Shown piece after piece: positions 35,001-42,423 of a stretch of 64,000 bases of DNA; position 1 is the stretch's first letter; every line of letters begins with the position of its first letter. Origin of the DNA: Dyadobacter luticola (GTDB lineage: Bacteria > Bacteroidota > Bacteroidia > Cytophagales > Spirosomataceae). The notes below the pieces were generated by a model. It made no database searches. It saw nothing but the letters and a program-made list of their open reading frames with translations, and was not told where the DNA came from. The position numbers and the translations under genes were made by a program. The stretch is from assembly GCF_005860805.1 (NCBI RefSeq), contig NZ_VCEJ01000004.1:868001-932000 (forward strand), given 5' to 3'.

Positions 35001-35208
35001 AACATTGCCGATCGCTTTATCGCTCGGTACTTCGTCTGGCAGCCGTCAATCGCTTGGAATAGTAGTAGTGGGCGGGCTGATTTTCGCCGGTGTACTTACA
35101 CTTTACGTGATCCCCTCGATTTACTCTTACCTCTCCCGGCCTTTGAAAAAACACAACAAAGACGGAGAAATCACACAACCCGACGAGGCGCTGCTGCAAA
35201 CGCATTAA
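32083..35208 (+). CDS. RND efflux pump, inner-membrane transporter (AcrB/HAE1 type)
   Basis: The 1041-residue product has the length and layout of HAE1 pumps: TM1 (VLAGVMSVLLILFGIVGYTF), a large periplasmic loop, TM2-6, and the repeat. The proton-relay pair is visible in TM4 as GLVVDDAIIVLENI. The second half shows YLVLAAQFESLVDP and LIGLITKNGILIVEFAN. It exchanges protons for drugs or other hydrophobic compounds and works with the adaptor before it and the TolC-type protein after it. The ArsR-type regulator upstream hints at an inducing metal, metalloid or oxidant. Confidence 0.95.
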   Translation: MSAISQVSISRPVLAGVMSVLLILFGIVGYTFLGTREYPVTDSPIVMVTTVYPGASADIIASQVTKPLEEAIAEANGIRAVSSTSREQVSIITVEFELNADLEAAANDVRDKVSKSRQQLPTDIEPTIVEKAGPADFLVFLTVQSKTKTLEDVTDFVNINIKERLQSIPGVRLVDSYAGRKRAMRLRMDPVKLAAYGLTPIDIQKALQRENVDLPSGRIEGQNTEVTLRTQGRLVTEEDFNNMIIRESEGAIVRFKDVGEAIMSSQNERTAMIIYNGKRADYGVGTGVSPQRGANSLAIVDEFKNRFEEIKKTAPKEYEIALGKDFTVPVRNSLSEVEETLLLAFALVSLIIFVFLRDWRSTLIPLLAIPVSIVSAFFIMYIAGFSINVLTLLGLVLAIGLVVDDAIIVLENIYSKVEEGMSPIQAARQGSNEIYFAVISTTITLVAVFLPILFLGGLTGRLFKEFAIVVAGSVTVSAFVALTLTPMMSAYLLKTGTSHNWLYKKTEPWFEALNNAYARSLSAFMKVRWLGVVLLLVSFGVAYWLAPKLPSELAPLEDRSMIGLAVIAPEGTSYESMEASMKEIGNYIADSIPDLNSERTYTAVAAAGGTLAQPVNGGFQWIFLNEPKDRKSGLTQAQIFQKLVMAAGQFRNVLIIPVQTPTIGGYGNTQPVQYVIQAPSLKGLIDVMPKLMSQVGGNKKLNFADADFKINRPEISISIDRQRAAQLGISTQDIGQTLQLALSSRRYGYFIYNDRQYEVIGQLDREDRSAPYDLKSLYLKSGSGEMVSLDNVTKQNEGISPPAIYRYNQNYSATISATPAAGVSLGEAIQELDKIAAKELPKGFTTALAGQSRDYSESSSSLIFAFVFAIVLIYLVLAAQFESLVDPFIILLTVPMALTGALLSLWFTAQTINIFSQIGIIMLIGLITKNGILIVEFANQSKEEGHTTFQAAKAAAVSRFRPILMTTLAMIFGTLPIALSLGTSSGSRQSLGIVVVGGLIFAGVLTLYVIPSIYSYLSRPLKKHNKDGEITQPDEALLQTH

Positions 35209-35243
35209 TGCCTCAGGAAGAACATTAATACCACTTTTCAATC

Positions 35244-36596
35244 ATGAAAAAGATCATTTTAAATAAAAACAACAGGATCAAGCTGCTCGGCTTGCTCCTG
35301 GTACTGAGCCCCGTTTTTGCATGGAGCCAGAAACAAACCTTGTCGCTTGACCAGGCTATCGAAACTGCTAAAAGTCACAACCGTGAGCTGCGGATCGACT
35401 CGATGGGAATTGGAAAATCCGTACAGCAAACCGCTATCACCCGCGGTTTGCTACTGCCCAACATTAATCTCACCGGTCAGTACCAGCATTATTTTCAAAA
35501 ACCGGTATTTTTTGGATTAAATGGAAATTCATCTTCCTCAGAAAGAATTGATTACGCACGTTTTGGCGGCGAAGATCTCGCTGGCGCGCAGGTATCATTG
35601 GTTCAGCCTATCTACAACTCCGGCGCAAAACAGGAAATCCAGCGGAGAAGGCTTTTGGAAAAACAGAGTGTACTAACATTCAGACAAAAAGAAATCGACG
35701 TAGTGGCGCAGGTGAAGCAAAATTATGTGCGGCAACTCGTACTGAGCGAGCGTCTTAAACTGCAAAATGAAAGCATTCTCCGAAACCGGAAAGCCCTGGC
35801 AGATTCGAGATACCTTTTGGCACAGGGCCGTGGTCTTCGGGTGGATACCTTGCGGGCTTACACTTTGGTCAAAAACCTGGAACCGGATGTTTTGCGGCTG
35901 ACTTATGCCCTGCAAATCAGCCAGCAGCAGCTCAGAAACCTGCTGGGCGACGTTTCTGAAACCGAATATGTCCTCGCCGATTCGCTGGAACTGAGCCCGG
36001 CTGATTCGATTCCTTCGGAGTCGGGTACGTATAGATTATCCGTGCAGCAGCGGCCCGATTTGCAGATTTTAACATTGAATAAAGAGATTTCGGATAAGGA
36101 AATTGAGCTGTATAAATCGGCGCGGCGTCCGGTCGTGAATTTTGTAAGTCAATATCAATTGCAGACCCAGACCAACCAGTTTCGGTTTGGAAATGCGGCC
36201 TACCCGCCGGTTTTCTTCGCCGGTGTCCAGTTTGCGATCCCGATTTTTAGCGGAAACCAGCATGTGAACCGCATTGCACTGGGTAAAATTGAAAGACAAC
36301 AAGCCGATTTGATCTACAACAATGCGCAGGAAAACCTGAAAACCGAAGTCAAACAAATCCTCGCAAGCCTCATTGAAACTTCCGAAAGGATCAAAACCCA
36401 GCGCGGCGTGTCGCAAACCGCGGAACTGAGCTACTCTATCACGAAATACCGCTACGAAAAAGGCGTCTCCACCCGCCTGGAACTCACCGACGCCGAACTC
36501 GCACTCACCACAGCCAAAGCCAATTACCTCGAATCCGTCTTCGATTACCTATCCGCCAAAATCGAACTCGACAGAGTAACCGGCAGCGGCATATAG
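35244..36596 (+). CDS. TolC-family outer-membrane efflux channel
   Basis: The 450-residue product has a signal peptide (LLLVLSPVFAWSQ) and the two long helical repeats of outer-membrane efflux proteins, for example LSLDQAIETAKSHNRELRID at the start, VRQLVLSERLKLQNESIL in the first hairpin and KYRYEKGVSTRLELTDAELA near the end. It forms the exit duct for the adaptor and pump encoded upstream (35-base gap). The last codons run directly into an M48 peptidase remnant, so the 3' end of the operon has seen a rearrangement. Confidence 0.93.
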   Translation: MKKIILNKNNRIKLLGLLLVLSPVFAWSQKQTLSLDQAIETAKSHNRELRIDSMGIGKSVQQTAITRGLLLPNINLTGQYQHYFQKPVFFGLNGNSSSSERIDYARFGGEDLAGAQVSLVQPIYNSGAKQEIQRRRLLEKQSVLTFRQKEIDVVAQVKQNYVRQLVLSERLKLQNESILRNRKALADSRYLLAQGRGLRVDTLRAYTLVKNLEPDVLRLTYALQISQQQLRNLLGDVSETEYVLADSLELSPADSIPSESGTYRLSVQQRPDLQILTLNKEISDKEIELYKSARRPVVNFVSQYQLQTQTNQFRFGNAAYPPVFFAGVQFAIPIFSGNQHVNRIALGKIERQQADLIYNNAQENLKTEVKQILASLIETSERIKTQRGVSQTAELSYSITKYRYEKGVSTRLELTDAELALTTAKANYLESVFDYLSAKIELDRVTGSGI

Positions 36597-36598
36597 CC

Positions 36599-36823
36599 GG
36601 CATTGCCGCCGTGCTGGCCGACAATTCCAATACGCTTATCAATCTGACATACTCCAGCGAGCTTGAAAGTCAGGCCGGAAGTTCGGGGATACCAGAGATT
36701 TTGAGCACGCACCCGCTTACTGCCGAGCGGATACAGGCGGCGAAAGCTGCTGCGAGGGAGCAGACCAGTATCAAAGACCAGTCGGACCTGCAAAACAAGT
36801 GGCTCCGGCTGGGAATAAATTAG
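36599..36823 (+). pseudogene. Remnant of an M48-family metallopeptidase C-terminus
   Basis: The frame reads GIAAVLADNSNTLINLTYSS, then ELESQAG and IPEILSTHPLTAERIQAA. YSxELExxA and STHPxxxxRI are the conserved second half of M48 (HtpX/Ste24-like) peptidases, but the HExxH zinc site is missing. The stretch between the two motifs is deleted, and the usual Asp of ExEAD is Gly. A GTG at 36611 could start a 70-residue frame, but no intact protein is expected. It begins in the last bases of the TolC-type gene. Confidence 0.7.
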
Positions 36824-36878
36824 TTAGTGCGGGGAATGGCACTGTTTTTTTGATTACTGGTTAAAAAAGAATGGGACT

Positions 36879-37664
36879 ATGAAAGCATTAAATAAAGAAG
36901 GCCGGCAGCAGGTAGCAGACATTGCCGCGAAATATAATCTTAAAACTGAGTCAGTTGAAGCCTTATTAAAGGCAGTAATTAACGGAAATGGTTCGATGGC
37001 GCAATTCAACATTCCCGAATTGGGCGGATCGGGACAGTGGATGCGGGGCGGGATGACCATGGTGGGAGATATGTTCAACAACTCTTTGAAAACCACCGTA
37101 GAAAATTTGGCAAACGAACTTTCGGCGCTGGTAACCACCAGGGTACTTTTTGAAGATATTAAAGATGATTTCAACCACGAGACTTCCAGCTATGCTAGTA
37201 GCGGTGGCGGCGGAGTGGGCAATCATTCCTGGCCGTCGGTTTTTGGAAGTCCAACTTCCAGCGGCTCGCAGAATAATTTCCGGTATGCTTATTTCGGGCC
37301 GGTGCGCAGGCTGGTGATTGAGGAAAATGGCAAAAGGACGATTTACGACACCAAACATCACAACATTACCGGCATTTCGCAGCAGCAGGGATCAGGTAAT
37401 TCCTACCAATTCACCAGCAAGGACGGGCCGGTCGATATCAGCAGCTTATCCGTGATTTCGGAGCCGGCCGCGCAGGTTCAGGAAACACCGGAAATTGCTT
37501 ATGACGTTACTTCCAATGCGGATCTGAGAAGTTCAGCTACATCCAGCAGTCCGCAGGATATTATTTTTTCAACGATAGAAAAGATCAATGTGCTTTTTGA
37601 AAGAGGCCAGATCACCGAGCAGGAATTCAAATCCAAAAAGGAGGAATTGCTGGCGAGGTTATAA
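36879..37664 (+). CDS. SHOCT-domain protein of unknown function
   Basis: The 261-residue product has an N-terminal helical region (about 1-95), a Gly/Ser-rich linker (SSGGGGVGNHS) and a C-terminal SHOCT-like segment at about 228-261 (IEKINVLFERGQITEQEFKS, then KKEELLARL). A middle region (YAYFGPVRRLVIEENGKRTI) looks like a small beta domain. No signal peptide is seen. SHOCT segments are short oligomerisation helices. It is followed by a terminator. The role is unknown. Confidence 0.75.
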   Translation: MKALNKEGRQQVADIAAKYNLKTESVEALLKAVINGNGSMAQFNIPELGGSGQWMRGGMTMVGDMFNNSLKTTVENLANELSALVTTRVLFEDIKDDFNHETSSYASSGGGGVGNHSWPSVFGSPTSSGSQNNFRYAYFGPVRRLVIEENGKRTIYDTKHHNITGISQQQGSGNSYQFTSKDGPVDISSLSVISEPAAQVQETPEIAYDVTSNADLRSSATSSSPQDIIFSTIEKINVLFERGQITEQEFKSKKEELLARL

Positions 37665-37686
37665 CAACATTCAAATCATATTGTGA

Positions 37687-37717
37687 AAGGGTCCGGAAAT
37701 CAGCCGGGCCCTTTTTT
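37687..37717 (+). terminator. Intrinsic terminator after the SHOCT gene
   Basis: AAGGGTCCGG (37687-37696) pairs with CCGGGCCCTT (37704-37713) with one G-U pair and a 7-nt loop, followed by T residues to 37717. Confidence 0.8.
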
Positions 37718-37780
37718 CGTTTCACTACGCGAATTGATATTTGCCTTTCTTTGTAGTTTGAACGAGCTCCGCAATTCCTG

Positions 37781-38677
37781 ATGATATTTACGCAAATCTC
37801 AAAAACCATAGATCCGCTCGCCTTGAAGCTGGATCAATGGTCGGTTGAAGTTCTGAAATTTATCCCTAATCTCATTATTGCGATCCTGATCCTGGTGGTT
37901 TTCAGGTTCCTGGCAAGCTGGGGAAGCCGGATTATGGAGCGGATCCTGGGGCGGGCTTCACAGAACATTGCGCTGGTAAGTCTTATTTCGGCCATTACCC
38001 GGATTGCGATTGTAATGATGGGCTTGTTTTTTGCGCTGGGTGTTTTGGGGTTGGACAAAACAGTTACTTCGTTGCTCGCAGGGGCAGGTGTGCTGGCACT
38101 GGCTCTGGGTTTTGCATTTCAGGATCTGACGACCAACTTTATTTCCGGCGCATTCATCGCCATCCAGCGGCCGATCAAAGTCGGGGATATCATTGAAACC
38201 AATGGTTATACCGGCAAAGTTTTGTCAATCGGGTTGCGCTCGGTGAAGCTGGATAATTTCGCGGGCCAGCAGGTAGAGCTGCCAAGCAAGGATATTTTTC
38301 AAAAACCCATTGTAAACTTTACTTATTCCGGCGAGCGGCGCGTGCAAATGGAAGGTAGCATCGGGTATAAAGATGACCTGGCGAATGTAGAAGAGCTGGC
38401 CGTCGGCGTGATCAAAAAATTAACCTTTTTAAACAAACTAAAACCGATCGAATTCAACTTCACCCGGTTCAGTGAAAAAAGCGTTGACTTTGAAATTTTA
38501 TTCTGGATCGACCAGTCGAAAATTGGCCCCGGCCCTGCAAAAAGTGCTGCTATGAAAGCGGTAAAGCGGGTTTTTGATGATAACAACATTTCGTTTCCCA
38601 CGCCGGCTCGACCGATGGATCTGCTCCCGCATTTCAAAAATCCCGACGGTACTGGCCCGATTATCAGCCCCGAATAA
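37781..38677 (+). CDS. Small-conductance mechanosensitive channel, MscS family
   Basis: The 298-residue product has three membrane segments in its first 115 residues. The pore-lining helix and MscS signature follow (LLAGAGVLALALGFAFQDLT, then NFISGAFIAIQRPIKVGDII). The cytoplasmic beta and alpha/beta domains include VKLDNFAGQQVELPSKDIF. The length matches E. coli MscS. It opens when membrane tension rises and releases solutes on hypo-osmotic shock. It is a single gene bounded by terminators on both sides. Confidence 0.93.
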   Translation: MIFTQISKTIDPLALKLDQWSVEVLKFIPNLIIAILILVVFRFLASWGSRIMERILGRASQNIALVSLISAITRIAIVMMGLFFALGVLGLDKTVTSLLAGAGVLALALGFAFQDLTTNFISGAFIAIQRPIKVGDIIETNGYTGKVLSIGLRSVKLDNFAGQQVELPSKDIFQKPIVNFTYSGERRVQMEGSIGYKDDLANVEELAVGVIKKLTFLNKLKPIEFNFTRFSEKSVDFEILFWIDQSKIGPGPAKSAAMKAVKRVFDDNNISFPTPARPMDLLPHFKNPDGTGPIISPE

Positions 38678-38690
38678 ACCAAAAACAAAC

Positions 38691-38724
38691 AAAAGCCCCT
38701 GCTTCATCCGAAGCAGGGGCTTTT
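38691..38724. terminator. Bidirectional terminator between mscS-type and ahcY genes
   Basis: A perfect 15-bp stem (38691-38705 with 38710-38724) has a 4-nt loop. The outermost A and T residues of the arms provide a T-run in both directions. It lies between the convergent stops at 38677 and 38747. Confidence 0.9.
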
Positions 38725-38746
38725 CACTTTTGAACCTCAATTGATA

Positions 38747-40063
38747 TTAATATCTGTAAGTCTCAGATTTGAATGGTCCTTCTGGGGTCACACCGATGTA
38801 AGCAGCTTGCTCGTCAGTGAGTATATCCAGTTTCGCGCCCACGTGCGACAGGTGCAACGCAGCTACTTTTTCGTCCAGTGCTTTTGGAAGAACATATAAT
38901 TTCTTCTCGTAAGCTGCGGTGTTGGTCCAAAGCTCGATCTGCGCCAAAGTCTGGTTAGAGAATGAGCAGGACATTACAAATGACGGGTGACCCATCGCGC
39001 AGCCCAGGTTTACCAGACGGCCTTCTGCCAACACGATAATGTCTTTTCCTTCCACATTGTAAATGTCAACCTGTGGTTTGATCTGCGATTTCGTGTGACC
39101 GTAAGCGTTGTTCAACCAGGCCATATCGATTTCGTTATCGAAGTGACCGATGTTACAAACCACTGCTTTGTCACGCATAGCACGGAAGTGGTTTTCGGTA
39201 ATGATTTTGTAGTTACCAGTCGCAGTTACGAAAATGTTCGCACGGCTTGCAGCATCGTCCATGGTTACTACTTCAAAACCGTCCATAGCAGCTTGCAGTG
39301 CACAAATCGGGTCGATTTCGGTTACCAATACACGGCAGCCAGCACCACGAAGTGACTCTGCAGAACCTTTACCTACATCACCATAGCCAGCTACAACCGC
39401 CACTTTACCAGCCAGCATTAAGTCGGTAGCGCGACGGATAGAGTCCACCAGCGATTCGCGGCAGCCGTATTTGTTATCGAATTTGGATTTGGTCACCGAG
39501 TCGTTCACATTGATTGCAGGCAAGTGCAATGTTCCGTTTTTGTAACGCTCGTACAGGCGGTGAACACCAGTAGTAGTTTCTTCTGAAAGGCCACGGATAC
39601 CGTCGATCAGCTCAGGATATTCGTCGAAAACCATATTGGTAAGGTCGCCGCCGTCGTCAAGGATCATATTCAAAGGCTTGCGATCTTCGCCGAAGAACAA
39701 TGTCTGCTCGATACACCAGTTGAATTCCTCTTCATTCATTCCTTTCCAGGCGTAAACCGGGATACCTGCTGCTGCGATCGCCGCTGCTGCATGGTCTTGA
39801 GTAGAGAAAATGTTGCAGGAAGACCAGGTAACATCTGCACCCAGGGCAGTCAATGTTTCGATCAAAACCGCAGTCTGGATCGTCATGTGCAGGCAGCCCG
39901 CAACGCGCGCGCCGGCAAGTGGCTGAGATGGTCCGTATTCCGCACGAATCGCCATCAAACCAGGCATTTCGGCTTCTGCCAATGTGATTTCTTTGCGACC
40001 CCATTCGGCCAGCGAGATGTCTTTTACCTTGTAAGGAATGTACGTTTCGGTTGACGTTGCCAT
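38747..40063 (-). CDS. ahcY: S-adenosylhomocysteine hydrolase
   Basis: From the ATG at 40063 the product has 438 residues, normal for the enzyme. The NAD-binding segment reads [20 protein letters not shown]. Other hallmarks are [46 protein letters not shown] and the C-terminal KSETYRY. It splits S-adenosylhomocysteine into adenosine and homocysteine, keeping methylation reactions running. A 27-residue hydrophobic upstream extension in frame is rejected. It is a single gene with a promoter element just upstream and a shared terminator downstream. Confidence 0.97.
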   Translation of the reverse strand: MATSTETYIPYKVKDISLAEWGRKEITLAEAEMPGLMAIRAEYGPSQPLAGARVAGCLHMTIQTAVLIETLTALGADVTWSSCNIFSTQDHAAAAIAAAGIPVYAWKGMNEEEFNWCIEQTLFFGEDRKPLNMILDDGGDLTNMVFDEYPELIDGIRGLSEETTTGVHRLYERYKNGTLHLPAINVNDSVTKSKFDNKYGCRESLVDSIRRATDLMLAGKVAVVAGYGDVGKGSAESLRGAGCRVLVTEIDPICALQAAMDGFEVVTMDDAASRANIFVTATGNYKIITENHFRAMRDKAVVCNIGHFDNEIDMAWLNNAYGHTKSQIKPQVDIYNVEGKDIIVLAEGRLVNLGCAMGHPSFVMSCSFSNQTLAQIELWTNTAAYEKKLYVLPKALDEKVAALHLSHVGAKLDILTDEQAAYIGVTPEGPFKSETYRY

Positions 40064-40098
40064 TATTTTACAGTTTAATGTTTGTCTTATTGATGTTA

Positions 40099-40106
40099 CA
40101 AAACTA
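40099..40106 (-). promoter_or_regulatory. Promoter -7 element candidate for ahcY
   Basis: On the minus strand TAGTTTTG is a full match to TAnnTTTG and lies 35 bases before the ahcY start. No clear TTG is seen at the right distance upstream, so only the -7 element is supported. Confidence 0.35.
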
Positions 40107-40190
40107 AGTAGAAAAACCACCGAGGGGAAGAAAAGTAGATACAAATTGTGATTTAGGATTGATATTTGGATAAAATGTCTATCGCGGGAA

Positions 40191-40323
40191 CATTATCACG
40201 CACTTTCGCCCCGGGTTCCCGTGGTAATGCGCGCTCTGGCAGATATTTTGTCCGAAGGCGAAATTATTGCCTGATAATCATGCAGTTTGTCGACGATTCC
40301 GCTACTTCCGTCGACAATTTTTT
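40191..40323 (+). ncRNA. Candidate structured RNA ending in a terminator, upstream of the LytS-type gene
   Basis: CATTATCACG (40191-40200) pairs with CGTGGTAATG (40220-40229) with one G-U pair. Downstream, TTGTCGACG (40287-40295) pairs with CGTCGACAA (40309-40317), followed by six T (40318-40323), an intrinsic terminator on the plus strand with no protein gene before it. Either a small RNA ends here or this is an attenuator for the kinase gene 41 bases on. No known family was recognised. Confidence 0.35.
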
Positions 40324-40363
40324 GGTTTCCGATTTTTGGGTCGGCGATTAATTATATTTGTTC

Positions 40364-41464
40364 ATGCGCCCCCAAACCCCGAAATATTTCTCTCCGGCCC
40401 GAAAAAGGATTTTGCCGCATATCGCATTCTGGGTGGTGGTGCATTTGATACTGACATTCATTTATGGGGCAGGGATGCCCGATTACTGGTTATCGCTGGG
40501 AATTGTTGCCCTGTTTTTGCCGATACACATGTTCTATTTTTACAGTATCGGCTACATCATTATCCCGAGGTTTTTTAACAAAAAAAAATACTTCGAAGTC
40601 TTTGCTGGGATCCTGTTTTGTGTCCTGATTTGTACGCTGGCTTTCAGGCTGATGGAAATCCTGGTGGCCGATCCGATCATTTACCGGGCCGTAAAAAAAA
40701 CCGATCCGACCTTCGCCTGGCACAAGCTCGATGGTACCTTCCGGGAGCAGCTTGCGAAGCCAGTGTACCTGATCAGCGCGTTTGAGCAGACCAATATTTT
40801 TGTCTGGATCGCTTTGTCAATCAAATTTTTCAAAATGTGGTTCGAAAGAAGGCAGGCCGCCATAGAAGCCGAGCTGAATTTCCTGAAAGGGCAGCTTCAC
40901 CCGCATTTTTTGTTCAATACCCTCAATAATCTTTATGCATTAACCCTCACCCAATCGCCGCAATCGCCCTCGGTGGTGATGGGCCTTTCCGAAATTTTAC
41001 GGTATATGTTATACGAAGCGAATGCTGATGTGGTTGATTTGCAGCGGGATATCAGCATTGTAGAGAGTTATATTGAGCTGGAAAAAATTCGCTACGGCGA
41101 CCGTCTGGACATTAATTTCAGTATCAATGGTTTGGCACCGGGCCAGCGCATCACGCCGCTGCTGATTTTACCACTGGTCGAAAATGCTTTTAAGCACGGC
41201 GCGAGTGAGCAGGTAGGGCAGGCGTGGATCAATATGGACCTGCGGGTGAAAAACAATTTGCTTAAATTCAAAATATCGAACAGTCGGCCAGAAAAGGCTG
41301 TGGTGAAGGAAGATAGGAACCATCACGTGAGCATCGGACTGGCCAATACACGTAAAAGAATGGATATTTTGTATCCCTCGGCTTATCAGCTGCGGATTTT
41401 GGAAGAGGAGGAAATGTTTGTGGTGATTTTGGAAATTGAGTTGGATAAAAGAATAGAAATATAG
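40364..41464 (+). CDS. LytS/YehU-type sensor histidine kinase
   Basis: From the ATG at 40364 the product has 366 residues. Four membrane helices fill the first 160 residues (HIAFWVVVHLILTF, IVALFLPIHMFYFYSIGYII). The His_kinase motif GQLHPHFLFNTLNNLY has the acceptor candidate His181, and the ATPase region shows LLILPLVENAFKHGAS and SIGLANTRKRM. It passes phosphate to the LytTR-type regulator six bases downstream. TATATTTG at 40353-40360, a perfect -7 element, sits three bases before the ATG and would give an almost leaderless mRNA, though no -33 TTG is in place. Confidence 0.93.
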   Translation: MRPQTPKYFSPARKRILPHIAFWVVVHLILTFIYGAGMPDYWLSLGIVALFLPIHMFYFYSIGYIIIPRFFNKKKYFEVFAGILFCVLICTLAFRLMEILVADPIIYRAVKKTDPTFAWHKLDGTFREQLAKPVYLISAFEQTNIFVWIALSIKFFKMWFERRQAAIEAELNFLKGQLHPHFLFNTLNNLYALTLTQSPQSPSVVMGLSEILRYMLYEANADVVDLQRDISIVESYIELEKIRYGDRLDINFSINGLAPGQRITPLLILPLVENAFKHGASEQVGQAWINMDLRVKNNLLKFKISNSRPEKAVVKEDRNHHVSIGLANTRKRMDILYPSAYQLRILEEEEMFVVILEIELDKRIEI

Positions 41465-41470
41465 TCTGAG

Positions 41471-42193
41471 ATGAAGCTAAGGACGATTCTGGTCGACGAT
41501 GAGCCGCATGCGATTGAAGTGCTGGACAATTATCTGGGTAATTTTACCGAGATAGAAGTGGTGGCGCGCTGCTACGATGCGATCCAGGCTTTCCAGGTTT
41601 TGCAGCAAAACCAGATCGATCTAATGTTTCTTGATGTTAAAATGCCCGGCTTAAAGGGTACCGACCTGCTCCGAAGTCTCAAAAATCCACCAAAAGTCAT
41701 TTTTACCACAGCTTATCAGGATTATGCCGTAGAAGGTTTTGACTTGAATGCGGTGGATTATCTTCTGAAACCCATCCCTTTCGAGCGTTTTCTGCGGGCC
41801 ATCGATAAAGTTTTTACCGGACTGAACATTGCAAATCAGCCGGTTGCCGTCACACAAAAACCTGCCGTAAGTAACAAGGATGTTTTCTTATATCTCAAAG
41901 TCGACCGGAAAATGGTGAAGGTGAATGTAAGCGACATTTACTGGGTCGAGAGTTTGCGTGACTACATTAAGGTCGTTTTGAAAGATAAGGTATTGATTTC
42001 CAAACAAAAAATAAGTCTGCTGGAAGAGCTCTTGCCCGAAGATGCCTTCATCCGCATCCACCGCTCCTTCATTGTGGCAGTCGATAAAGTGGAAAGTTAT
42101 CATTCCCACAAACTGGAAATTGACGGCAAAGAACTCCCCATCGGCCGCAACTTCCGCAATGACTGCCAGAGAAGATTCAAACTAACATTTTAA
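41471..42193 (+). CDS. LytTR-family response regulator
   Basis: The 240-residue product has a receiver domain with acceptor Asp55 (LMFLDVKMPG) and Lys in LLKPIPFERF. The C-terminal LytTR DNA-binding domain is at about 135-240 (FLYLKVDRKMVKVNVSDIYW, IRIHRSFIVAVDKVESY, LPIGRNFRNDCQ). It is co-transcribed with the kinase gene six bases upstream. Such pairs in Bacteroidota often regulate envelope functions; no target site was identified here. Confidence 0.95.
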   Translation: MKLRTILVDDEPHAIEVLDNYLGNFTEIEVVARCYDAIQAFQVLQQNQIDLMFLDVKMPGLKGTDLLRSLKNPPKVIFTTAYQDYAVEGFDLNAVDYLLKPIPFERFLRAIDKVFTGLNIANQPVAVTQKPAVSNKDVFLYLKVDRKMVKVNVSDIYWVESLRDYIKVVLKDKVLISKQKISLLEELLPEDAFIRIHRSFIVAVDKVESYHSHKLEIDGKELPIGRNFRNDCQRRFKLTF

Positions 42194-42209
42194 TTTTTTC
42201 AAAAGAGAT

Positions 42210-42263
42210 CAGTTGGTTGAAACCGACTGCAATTGATTCTTTACCGTCAGTTTTAACTGACGG
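42210..42263. repeat. Pair of short hairpins, REP-like element
   Basis: CAGTTGGTT (42210-42218) pairs with AACCGACTG (42221-42229), and CCGTCAGT (42244-42251) with ACTGACGG (42256-42263) around a 4-nt loop. Paired hairpins of this GGTT/AACC and CAGT/ACTG kind occur as intergenic repeats in Bacteroidota as I recall. There is no T-run, so a simple terminator is unlikely. Confidence 0.6.
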
Positions 42264-42359
42264 ACTGGCGGGAGAAGCTGCCGCAAACGCCGTCTGTCGA
42301 TAAAACCAGTCGTTGATCGATAATCAGTTCCCGCTATTTTTCTCAGACACATTTCGTAA

Positions 42360-42367
42360 TAAATTTG
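42360..42367 (+). promoter_or_regulatory. Promoter -7 element candidate for the PKD lipoprotein gene
   Basis: TAAATTTG matches TAnnTTTG in full and lies 57 bases before the start at 42424. A matching TTG upstream is not evident. Confidence 0.35.
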
Positions 42368-42423
42368 CACCGCCATCTCAGGAGGGCAAAATTGAGTTAT
42401 TAGCCATTTTTGAAAATTAAGCT

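Noticed and set aside
40064..40160. A possible SAH or SAM riboswitch before ahcY
   Set aside because: The leader from the predicted promoter is only about 30 bases, too short for the known classes, and no matching core was seen.
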